16,997 bases of DNA from CAWBNS01 sp964445105 (GTDB lineage: Bacteria > Chlamydiota > Chlamydiia > Chlamydiales > JAJFMA01), in contig CAYUJS010000041.1 in NCBI GenBank assembly GCA_964445105.1, positions 1 to 16,997 on the forward strand, read 5' to 3'. Within the stretch, counting starts at the first letter, position 1; each line of letters opens with the position of its first letter. A program made the translations under genes and the position numbers. Shown piece after piece: positions 6,553 through 14,041 of the stretch. Below the pieces are notes generated by a model. It ran no database searches. It was not told where the DNA came from and worked only from the letters and a program-made list of their open reading frames with translations.

Positions 6553-9500
6553 GATCACCGAAGCGAACCAAGAGCTACTCGACATCTATGCCGAAGAGCG
6601 AAGGCCTCGTCCTAAAATCGAGGCTGTTGGTAAGAAAGTGCGCGGAGCAGCCCTAGGGGCTATCTACCGGGTAGGGAATGATGCCACGAGATGGCTGGGC
6701 AAAAATAATACAGGGACCGCGCGGCTACAGGGGCGCGGTGACGCTCATCACATCCTGAGAGAAAAAGACCTTTCCACCAGTTTGGAAAAGCTCGCTTATG
6801 ACATCTACAAAGAGTGGGGGCGGGGGCTTTTCGCCGTGCCGAGTTCGTTTCTTTCACAACAGCCCGTGAGCAACCCCTATACGGAAGATCATTATCTTGC
6901 TCAAGAGCTCGTGAATGAGGACCGCATTAGAGCCTGTCTGCATATCTTTTGTCGCTACGTCGAGGGTTATCAAGATTTTAACGACGCAACAACCTTGGAC
7001 AAAGAAAACAAACAGGTCAACTTTGTTAATTTCATAAATAATTACCATCGGCCCCCCGGATCCATTTTCAGCCCTGCTGGTGAACTTGTGCCCCTTTTAG
7101 GTATGCTTGAGCTGCTTGCTGTGATGCGAGCGGTTGGAGACATCGATGGCTTGGGCACGGGAGGCAATGCTGGTTTTGTCTGGAAATACAACAAAGATAG
7201 GCGCGTTATCGCCGCCCAAACAGTCAAAATTGACCCAGGAGAAGCCTTCCGGTTTAGAGAGCAAGATGTAGACAACGCTGTGATGCGCACGCGCTTGGGC
7301 CTTGGCACCGCTGTGAACAGGCTCTCCGATTGCCGCGATATACAAACCTCGTCCCAAGACGCACAGATGACTATCCGCTGGAGAAAGCTGGAACAGACGC
7401 AGAAAAATGTATTCCTGAGTACCCTACTAAACTGTTTACGCTATAAAAATAATCCGGGGGTATTGGAATTTCTCGTTCTTCGAAAAGACAAATTCATTGG
7501 GCAAGTGCCGAGGGAGGTGGGAGAGGGGCTAATCGCAGACCTGACACGCTGGTTAAAGATTCAAGAAAAGGTCTATAAAATTGACCTTGATCGCTTCCAA
7601 GAAGCCTATCCGGAGGAGCTGCTACGCATCCAATATATCGACCGTTACGGTGAACTACCGCTACCGGCTTCCGATAAGATCTATCCCATTCGCGAGCTGT
7701 ATGCCAATCTCACATTGGTCGAACAAAAAAAGCAAAGGCAGGAGGGAGAACGTTCAGAGGCTAATGAGCGCAACCCCAATTTACCCGAAAGAGATTCTCT
7801 TTATGATCTGTTTTCTTCGCCCCCAGCGGAGACTTTTTTAGAGCTGTCCCATCTTTTTCAACCGACCGCCCATGAAAACAAAGAGATCCGCAAAGTGCTG
7901 GTGGTGGGAGCAGCTGGAATCGGTAAAAGTACCCTTTGCCAGAAAATAGCCCACGACTGGGCAACGGAAAAGCTTTGGTCGCAATACAAGGCCATTTACT
8001 GGCTTCCTTTACGCAAGTGTAATGGCGAAACTTTTCACACACAAAATCCTCAAAAATGGCTCGTTCAATGCTTGGCCAAGCTGGTCGTTGAACGGGAATT
8101 TCTCGAAACGAGTTTGGAAAAACAGCTAGATAAAAGTAAGAAAGAGATTCTGATCCTACTAGACGGTTACGATGAAGCCTCGCCAGATGTGGCAAATAGG
8201 GTTAAAAAATTACTCGAATTGCCGGATCTCAATATCCTGTTGACCTCTCGGCCAGGAGCTTTTACTGCTCATGGCAGAATAGACCGCATTGTGGAGACCC
8301 GAGGATTTTCTGAAGCACAGTCTTTGCAGTACGCACAACGCTTTTTTGAGCGAGACGAACCAGATCCGCTCGAGGCACAGAGACAGTTTAATGACTTTTT
8401 GCAAGCGCTACGGGCCAATACAATCTGCAGTAAAATTGCGCGCATTCCTCTACAGCTGCAAATGCTCTGCGTTCTTTGGGAGCGCTACCGCGCAGCGGAC
8501 GGCTTGCCCGCCGACTTAACCACACTCTACCAACACATGGTTCTGGAGCTATTTAGCTGGCATTGCCAGCCAACCAGAGGAGGTGAAGATCTACGCGCTG
8601 CAAAAGAGCCTGCCTTCGCCCTTTTGGGCGAAATCGGACTAAGCGGACTGCAGAGCGGGCAGCTACTGATTGCAGGCACTGCTATAGAGAGGACGGGACA
8701 ACAGAACCTGCTGTTAGCCACAGGATTACTCAAGAAAAATGAGTCGGGGCAGTATTATTTCCTACACTTGACGTTTCAAGAATACCTGACAGCGCAGTTT
8801 ATCAGCGACCGGCCTCAAGAAGAGCAAAAGCAGTTTGTGCTCCTCCATCGCAACCTACCTCAATTTCAACTCGTGATCGGCTTCTTGGCCGGTTTGCTCT
8901 CTCAGCGTCTATGTTCAGAAGAGATGAGAGAGTTCTTTGGTTGGCTACACCAGCCCGGAGCGGACTTGATTGGGATCCACCAATCCTCATTAACTTTGCG
9001 CTGCTTGAATGAATGCGCGGACCCAGATCTGCATCAATGGGTCGAGAGGACTTATGGCCTGAAAAAAGCCTTTCTACATTTGATCGATCATGAGATCAAC
9101 CAAGCAAATGGAAATATCCCTAGCTGGTTGATCCACCTCTGCCAGGCCCACCCCCTCGGGTCTGCCAGCATCGTGCAATCTGCTGTGGTGCGACTAGATG
9201 AGCTCATGAAGGCAAAACCGTTGAGCTACCTCTCCCTTTCCGCGGCCAGGAACCTAGCGGCCTTCCGCCTCCATGGCTGGGATGCAGAATTATTGCCCAT
9301 CGTTTTAAGTGCGATAAAAAGCGAACACAACGACTTGGCCATTCAGGGAGAGCATATACTCAGAGAGATCATCGAATCTGTGCCAAACGACCAGATTGCG
9401 GCAATTTTTGTTCAGCTAAAACAAGCGTTTGCAGGCCCCTTAGTCGATCGGGCATATTTAGCAGAGGCCCTTGGGAAGGTAGCCGCAAAAGGAACTCCTG

Positions 9501-11008
9501 CACAGATTATTGAGGCGATGCCGATTTTACTGCAGGCGGCGCAGAGCGACGGCGCCAAAAGATTAGGCGCTATCCAGGCAATCGGCGGGCTCGCTCATGC
9601 TTTAGCTAACGCCTCTCTGTTAGAAGCGCTTTCTCTATTGGAATCGACTTCAACTCACCTAGCCTTGGAAGTACGGCGTGCAAGCGTACAAGCCCTAGGT
9701 AAGGCGCTGGAAGTCCTGCCCATCAGCGCGTCTGCTACGCTACTTCCGCTTTTGAAGCAGGCCTTGCAAGATCAGGACCCCTACACACGAGAGTGCGCGG
9801 TCAGAGCCTTGGGCCAGGCCGCAGCTTTATCAACGCACAGCTATGAAGAGGTTTACCCCTGCATCCGACAAGCGCTAACCGATGTCTTTCCGCCTGTCCG
9901 AGAGCGCGCCTATGAAGCCGCCAAGCTATGGATTGAAACAACCGCAGAGCTGCAGAACCTCTCCTTTTTTCCGGCTGTTAAACAAGTGGCAGAAGACAGG
10001 GAAAAGGCAGTGCGCGTGCAGGCGTTGAGCGCAGCGGGTGTCCTCGCTGCCGTCATGCCCATGGATCAGCTTCCAGGTCTCTTAGAGGTGCTTCGTGTAT
10101 TCTTAAAAGACCGAGATGGCGCGGTGCGACAAGAGGCTACGCAAAGTATAAGCCTACTCCTCAGGCGCCTTTCAGCCGCAGAGAGGCCTGCCGTACTAGA
10201 GCCCGTTTGGCAGATTTTGCCGGATCGCGAAACCGCCTTCTGCGAACAGGTAGTGCAGCTAGTCAAAGAGTGGGGCGACGGCATGTTAGAGCAAAAAGTG
10301 CCTTTGCTTGTCCAGGAGCTCATTGAGAAATTGGCCAACGGACGCACAACGCTCGATGTTGGAGAGGCGGCTATCACAACCTTAGGCGCGCTGGCAGCTG
10401 TCGCTTCCGCAGGACAACTGACAGAAATCCTTGCGGCTTGGTGCAAAGCATTGCAGGAGCGGCCCCCTCTGGTAAATCGCCTGCTGGTCACCCTGCCCAA
10501 GCTAGCAAAGGAGGCCTCGGCTGAGCAGGTAAAAAGCATAGTGGAGGTGCTATGGCTGGCTCTGCAGCCAGGCAGCCGTCAAACGCGCAATATCCTGATG
10601 GCTTTGGCAGAATTGACCCCGCTAGTTCCTGCGGCGGAGATCCCGCGGATCCTTTTGGCCACCCAATCGTTGGCTAACAACAAACAAAACCTACGTCTTA
10701 TTTTGGAAAAGATACCGATAGAAAGCTATTTGCAATGCCTGCAAGAGGTCAATCCGTCTCTGCCGAGTGGCTGCGAGGGTAGCAATCCTGTCCATTTGAT
10801 CTTAGAGCAAGCCGTACGCCGAAAAATACCTCTTTATCTGGAAAGGACCCCAGCTGGCTATTCTCTCTGCGCCACAGAAAATAACCAAAAATACCAGCAT
10901 GTCATTTCCCAAGAGCAGCTGCAAGCTTGTACCAGCTGGTCTTCAAAAAGCGGCCTGCTCACCTGCTACACAACCACCTACTACCAGGAGCCCTCTCTAA
11001 GTCTGTAG
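6497..11008 (+). CDS. NLR-like protein: possible kinase-like N-terminal domain, NACHT NTPase, different HEAT array
   Basis: A 1503-aa paralog of the preceding gene. The first 860 or so residues follow it closely: the same first 18 residues, D215...N224...IDPGEAF (245-251), Walker A GAAGIGKST at 471-479, DGYDE at 556-560, LLTSRPG at 581-587, and HLTFQEYLTAQF starting at 757. After LRCLNEC (around 834-840) the sequences part. The HEAT-like array here (about 870-1430, with canonical stretches such as ALEVRRASVQALGKAL near 1052) lacks the regular EQIP turn of its neighbour and is shorter. A common C-terminal tail returns from about 1445 (PLYLERT...YSLC...ENNQKY). ATG 6497 lies 7 nt after the upstream stop in the same repeated context, so translation is probably coupled. 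The shared core with a different helical array suggests that the two proteins sense different ligands. Cellular location and partner are unknown. Confidence 0.9.
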   Translation: MLENQRLFSLVYEPITIKGITEANQELLDIYAEERRPRPKIEAVGKKVRGAALGAIYRVGNDATRWLGKNNTGTARLQGRGDAHHILREKDLSTSLEKLAYDIYKEWGRGLFAVPSSFLSQQPVSNPYTEDHYLAQELVNEDRIRACLHIFCRYVEGYQDFNDATTLDKENKQVNFVNFINNYHRPPGSIFSPAGELVPLLGMLELLAVMRAVGDIDGLGTGGNAGFVWKYNKDRRVIAAQTVKIDPGEAFRFREQDVDNAVMRTRLGLGTAVNRLSDCRDIQTSSQDAQMTIRWRKLEQTQKNVFLSTLLNCLRYKNNPGVLEFLVLRKDKFIGQVPREVGEGLIADLTRWLKIQEKVYKIDLDRFQEAYPEELLRIQYIDRYGELPLPASDKIYPIRELYANLTLVEQKKQRQEGERSEANERNPNLPERDSLYDLFSSPPAETFLELSHLFQPTAHENKEIRKVLVVGAAGIGKSTLCQKIAHDWATEKLWSQYKAIYWLPLRKCNGETFHTQNPQKWLVQCLAKLVVEREFLETSLEKQLDKSKKEILILLDGYDEASPDVANRVKKLLELPDLNILLTSRPGAFTAHGRIDRIVETRGFSEAQSLQYAQRFFERDEPDPLEAQRQFNDFLQALRANTICSKIARIPLQLQMLCVLWERYRAADGLPADLTTLYQHMVLELFSWHCQPTRGGEDLRAAKEPAFALLGEIGLSGLQSGQLLIAGTAIERTGQQNLLLATGLLKKNESGQYYFLHLTFQEYLTAQFISDRPQEEQKQFVLLHRNLPQFQLVIGFLAGLLSQRLCSEEMREFFGWLHQPGADLIGIHQSSLTLRCLNECADPDLHQWVERTYGLKKAFLHLIDHEINQANGNIPSWLIHLCQAHPLGSASIVQSAVVRLDELMKAKPLSYLSLSAARNLAAFRLHGWDAELLPIVLSAIKSEHNDLAIQGEHILREIIESVPNDQIAAIFVQLKQAFAGPLVDRAYLAEALGKVAAKGTPAQIIEAMPILLQAAQSDGAKRLGAIQAIGGLAHALANASLLEALSLLESTSTHLALEVRRASVQALGKALEVLPISASATLLPLLKQALQDQDPYTRECAVRALGQAAALSTHSYEEVYPCIRQALTDVFPPVRERAYEAAKLWIETTAELQNLSFFPAVKQVAEDREKAVRVQALSAAGVLAAVMPMDQLPGLLEVLRVFLKDRDGAVRQEATQSISLLLRRLSAAERPAVLEPVWQILPDRETAFCEQVVQLVKEWGDGMLEQKVPLLVQELIEKLANGRTTLDVGEAAITTLGALAAVASAGQLTEILAAWCKALQERPPLVNRLLVTLPKLAKEASAEQVKSIVEVLWLALQPGSRQTRNILMALAELTPLVPAAEIPRILLATQSLANNKQNLRLILEKIPIESYLQCLQEVNPSLPSGCEGSNPVHLILEQAVRRKIPLYLERTPAGYSLCATENNQKYQHVISQEQLQACTSWSSKSGLLTCYTTTYYQEPSLSL
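7121..7248 (+). repeat. Near-identical 128-nt block shared with 1933-2060 (copy 2)
   Basis: Partner of 1933-2060, with two mismatches (A/G in a glycine-rich loop codon context and G/A giving Glu versus Lys). It encodes the same putative D...N...IDPGEA motif. Confidence 0.85.
8258..8679 (+). repeat. Perfect 422-bp block shared with 3091-3512 (copy 2)
   Basis: Partner of 3091-3512, in the same position within the NACHT region. Both copies are in frame and preserve the protein, so conversion has homogenised the motor domain while the HEAT arrays stayed different. Confidence 0.95.
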
Positions 11009-11066
11009 AACGGCAAGCCGCTTTTGCAACGCCGCAGGCAAAAAAGAATAAATATTTTAACACATT
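11009..11066 (+). promoter_or_regulatory. Leader of the first LRR/U-box gene; weak promoter candidate
   Basis: The gap from the NLR stop to the next ATG is 71 nt and shows no stem-loop terminator, so read-through from the NLR genes is possible. TTGCAA (11024-11029) and TAAATATTT (11049-11057) recur before the paralogous gene (13990-13995 and 14010-14018). TAAATATTT sits 22 nt before the ATG here and 23 nt there. It could be a -10 region or a conserved AU-rich leader element. The spacing from TTGCAA differs (19 versus 14 nt), which weakens a simple -35/-10 reading. Confidence 0.3.
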
Positions 11067-11071
11067 AGGAG
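11067..11071 (+). promoter_or_regulatory. Ribosome-binding site AGGAG fixing the start at 11080
   Basis: AGGAG lies 8 nt before ATG 11080. This fixes the start there, not at the in-frame TTG at 10927, which lies inside the upstream gene and has no equivalent in the paralog. Confidence 0.85.
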
Positions 11072-11079
11072 AAAAGATT

Positions 11080-13848
11080 ATGCAAAATGAAACCATGCTA
11101 AGCCCGCCTTGGGCGGATGCGACAAATAGATTGATAGAGCATAAAGTAGGACAGGGGTTGATCGTCGTTACCAAGTATAACGGGCGTCTCTACGCAGCTA
11201 AACAGCTTGACGGCAGTTATCTACCACTTGTGCTCTCGGGCTTATCTACAAAAGCAGAAACGCCTCAACAGGAACAGAGAGCTCTCAAAAGATGGAAAGA
11301 GTCTCATATCCAGCTTCAAGGCCAGTTTCTAAACGTTTCCCCGCGGCTCCGCGGAGGAGCAGAGGCTACGATCCCTCTAGCTATGTACACAGACACAGAA
11401 ACGCTAAAGGGATGGTTCGACCAAAACCCGTTGACCGAGCTCGATCTAACAAGTAATCAATTGGCTGCCGCACAGGTCTGCGTACTGATGGCAGTGTTAC
11501 CACAAACCACCGTGACCTCTCTGATTTTAGACAGTAACGCTATTGGACTGGCTGGGGTGCAAGCAGTGGCAGAGCATCTACCACAGACGGGTCTCACCCG
11601 CCTCAGCCTGCGTTCCTGCGACCTCAAAGAAGAGGGGATACTCGCCTTGATGCCTGCGCTGGCGCAGTCGCCGCAGCTCCGCTCGTTGAATCTCTACCGT
11701 AATAAAATTGGGATTCAAGGAATTACTCAGCTAGCTGCCGTTCTTCCTTCATCCAACATCACGGAGCTAAATCTCTATCGCTCTTACCTGAACGATTTAG
11801 GCCGCGAGGGGCTGCAAGCAATTTACAGCTTCTTGAGAGCCCTACCCAATTCTAAACTCTCGATTTTGGACATGGGTTTAAATGGCCTGGGAGATGAGGG
11901 CGCGGCGATTTTAGCAGAGATACTCTCCGACCCAGCCAATGCCGAATTTGTTTCACAATTCAAGGTGTGCCGTTTGTACAATAGCGACCTAGGCCCCAAT
12001 GGAGCCGTTGTGTTAGCCAGAGCACTTGCTGCTACCCGCCTGGAAGAGATCGAGCTAGGAGCTAACAACATACAAGCAAGAGGGGCGATAGCCTTTGCAA
12101 CGCTCTTGGAGTCAATTCCTCTGCTAAAACTTAACATAGGGTGGAATGAAATTGGCGACGAAGGGGCGCAAGCCGTTTTTAAGGCATTGTCGAAGTCTGC
12201 ACTGACGCACTTAGACGTATGCGGCAATAACTTAGGGCCTCGCGGAGCCGCAGCTTTGCAGGGGGCGCTACCCCATTCGCGGCTCGTTGAGCTAAACTTT
12301 GGCGCCAATGAAATTGGAGACCAAGGGGCTGAATCGCTCAGCAACGCGCTACCGCATTGTGGACTTTCTTGCGTAGACTTGCAGGAAAATGGGATTACCC
12401 TTGTCGGCGCAGAGAAGATCGCCAATCTACTGCGCTTATGCCCTCTGCAGCGCCTTTATTTACAAAAGAATGAAATAGGCGACCAAGGCGCGCAAGCGTT
12501 GGCGCTTGCTCTACCCTCCTCTTCGATCGAACTTCTAGATGTGCGAGAGAATACCATTGGAAATGCTGGTGCTGTGGCTTTATTAGGGAGCTCTATCCGC
12601 TCTTCGCTAACGGCTCTTTACTTAGATGGCAATCAGGTGACAGATGAAGCAGTAGAAAATTTTGCTCCATTCTTGGAAGAACCACAATCACAATTAACGC
12701 TGCTCCACCTAAATAAAAATGCCATCACAGACCAAGGTGGCCTGAGCTTTCTGCCTGTTATACCCCGATCAAAGCTCTCCTCATTTGAGTTAGAGGGCAA
12801 CCCCATCGATGTAGCTCAGCAGTCTACAATTAGGCTGCAGCTGCAAGCCACGAAACAAAAACATAGAAAACTGCTTCAAGCGTGCGAAGCGGGGAATTTA
12901 GCTGAGGCTGAGCGGCTGCTTAAGCTAAAAGTAGCGGTCGATGTTAAGGACAAAGCTGGCAATACACCGCTGCACCTGGCGGCGGGCAACATTGACCTGG
13001 TGCGCATGCTATTGAAGTACAACCCTGTCATCTTTCGCAACGAGTATAACAAGACACCCATAGAGCTAGCCCAAGCATTGGGAAAGGCTATGGTAGTTAG
13101 CTTGCTCAAGCAGATGGTTGTGGTACCAGAAGAATATTCTTGCCCCATCTTGGGCACGCTTCTTAGTAACCCTATGACCGCAGCAGATGGGTTTAGCTAC
13201 GAAGAGGATGGCTTTAAAAAATATGTCGCACAAGTGCGTCCAGGAAGACCTGTCAAAAGCCCGGTTCATGGAGGCGTGTTGGCAAACAGAGAACTTGTGC
13301 CCGATCATAGCCTCAGGAACAGGGTTGCCGAATTCGTGGCGCTGCACCCAGAACTTTATCAGGATCTTCACTTATCCGAACAGACGCAACGGGAGTTTGC
13401 GCAGGCTATGAATGACCAGGATAGAGCTCTGGTCAAGTCGCTTTTAGAACGACACAAGCAGCTTCTTTTTGCTCCGATGGGGGCTGAGTCGCCTATTGAG
13501 CGCGCTTGCCGCACTAGCGTCGAGCTGCTAGAGACGGTCATTACCGCCTATCCTGCCTCTATGCGTCCTTCTATCAATCATCAGCTTTGCGCAAAAGCTG
13601 CAGACGGCTTAGGCCGTCCTGGGTTAGAGCTCTTGCTGGACCGTTTGCCTAAGAATGAGCCCTTTAGCCTAAGGGCGGCTTGGTTTGTAGCGATTGAAGC
13701 CTCAGCGACAGCTTATACCAGGGTCTTGTCAGAGATGGGCGCAGACCCTATGGCAAGAGATGTTGAGGGCATCACAGCTTTGGAAAGAGCACGGCAGAAA
13801 GGAAATGTAGAAGTGATACAGCTGCTGGATCCTACGTTTGTGCCTTAG
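11080..13848 (+). CDS. LRR-ankyrin-U-box protein, putative secreted E3 ubiquitin ligase
   Basis: A 922-aa protein. Residues 1-117 form an N-terminal region of unknown family (MQNETMLSPPW..., polar at its start and without a hydrophobic signal peptide). Residues 118-590 hold about 17 ribonuclease-inhibitor-type LRRs of roughly 27-28 aa, for example LVELNFGANEIGDQGAESL. Ankyrin repeats lie at about 595-680 (GNTPLHLAA). A U-box lies at about 683-760 with EEYSCPILGTLLSNPM, D703-G704 and a later SP..G..L pattern; this fold recruits E2 enzymes to transfer ubiquitin. The remaining 160 residues end in an ankyrin-like stretch (DVEGITALERARQKGNVEVIQLL). In an intracellular bacterium such a protein would act in the host cell after secretion, probably by type III secretion; that is inference. 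The strong Shine-Dalgarno, start and domain layout match the next gene. Confidence 0.9.
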   Translation: MQNETMLSPPWADATNRLIEHKVGQGLIVVTKYNGRLYAAKQLDGSYLPLVLSGLSTKAETPQQEQRALKRWKESHIQLQGQFLNVSPRLRGGAEATIPLAMYTDTETLKGWFDQNPLTELDLTSNQLAAAQVCVLMAVLPQTTVTSLILDSNAIGLAGVQAVAEHLPQTGLTRLSLRSCDLKEEGILALMPALAQSPQLRSLNLYRNKIGIQGITQLAAVLPSSNITELNLYRSYLNDLGREGLQAIYSFLRALPNSKLSILDMGLNGLGDEGAAILAEILSDPANAEFVSQFKVCRLYNSDLGPNGAVVLARALAATRLEEIELGANNIQARGAIAFATLLESIPLLKLNIGWNEIGDEGAQAVFKALSKSALTHLDVCGNNLGPRGAAALQGALPHSRLVELNFGANEIGDQGAESLSNALPHCGLSCVDLQENGITLVGAEKIANLLRLCPLQRLYLQKNEIGDQGAQALALALPSSSIELLDVRENTIGNAGAVALLGSSIRSSLTALYLDGNQVTDEAVENFAPFLEEPQSQLTLLHLNKNAITDQGGLSFLPVIPRSKLSSFELEGNPIDVAQQSTIRLQLQATKQKHRKLLQACEAGNLAEAERLLKLKVAVDVKDKAGNTPLHLAAGNIDLVRMLLKYNPVIFRNEYNKTPIELAQALGKAMVVSLLKQMVVVPEEYSCPILGTLLSNPMTAADGFSYEEDGFKKYVAQVRPGRPVKSPVHGGVLANRELVPDHSLRNRVAEFVALHPELYQDLHLSEQTQREFAQAMNDQDRALVKSLLERHKQLLFAPMGAESPIERACRTSVELLETVITAYPASMRPSINHQLCAKAADGLGRPGLELLLDRLPKNEPFSLRAAWFVAIEASATAYTRVLSEMGADPMARDVEGITALERARQKGNVEVIQLLDPTFVP

Positions 13849-13860
13849 GTTAAAAAACCT

Positions 13861-13902
13861 ATAAGAAGTGCAGAGTTATCTGAGTGACCTTGCACTTCTT
13901 AT
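13861..13902 (+). terminator. Stem-loop terminator after the first LRR/U-box gene
   Basis: A perfect 12-bp inverted repeat (ATAAGAAGTGCA at 13861-13872 and TGCACTTCTTAT at 13891-13902) with an 18-nt loop begins 12 nt after the TAG stop. It is preceded by an A-tract but followed by AAATTTAATTTG, not a clean T-run, so termination may be partial. Confidence 0.65.
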
Positions 13903-14029
13903 AAATTTAATTTGACTTTAATTTATTGAATAGAAAATAGTTCGCGTTCGATCCATCGGAATAGGAGCTATTAAATTTAAAAAACAAATTTGCAAATTAA
14001 ACAACCAAGTAAATATTTCAAATTATCAC
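13903..14029 (+). promoter_or_regulatory. AT-rich upstream region of the second LRR/U-box gene; promoter likely here
   Basis: No coding frame is seen between the stem-loop and the leader of the gene at 14042. TTGACT at 13912-13917 is a fair -35 match, but the best -10 candidate near 13931-13940 (TAGAAAATAG) is weak. Nearer the gene, TTGCAA (13990-13995) and TAAATATTT (14010-14018) repeat the elements found before the paralog at 11080. Sitting after a terminator-like hairpin, this region should carry a promoter, but its exact position is not settled. Confidence 0.35.
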
Positions 14030-14033
14030 GAGG
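14030..14033 (+). promoter_or_regulatory. Ribosome-binding site GAGG for the gene at 14042
   Basis: GAGG ends 8 nt before ATG 14042, the same spacing as the AGGAG of the paralog. The aligned first residues (MQNET in both) confirm the start. Confidence 0.75.
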
Positions 14034-14041
14034 TTAAGGTT

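Noticed and set aside
10066..10539. Minus-strand open frame of 157 aa within the second HEAT array
   Set aside because: Ser/Ala/Cys/Arg-rich composition is typical of antisense reading of Ala/Leu-rich helical repeats. There is no independent support.
11009..11040. A terminator between the second NLR gene and the first ligase
   Set aside because: The GCCGC-containing elements here are direct, not inverted, and the only small palindrome (CGGCAAGCCG) is too short. No T-run follows.
10927..11079. Upstream in-frame extension of the first LRR/U-box gene, starting at TTG 10927
   Set aside because: It overlaps the end of the NLR gene and has no counterpart in the paralog. ATG 11080 has a strong AGGAG at ideal spacing and aligns with MQNET of the second copy.
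11823..12425. Long minus-strand open frame (200 aa) opposite the LRR region
   Set aside because: It is the complement of regular LRR codons, has no recognisable domain and no ribosome-binding site that stands out. It is a shadow of the real gene, as are the other minus-strand frames over the NLR genes.
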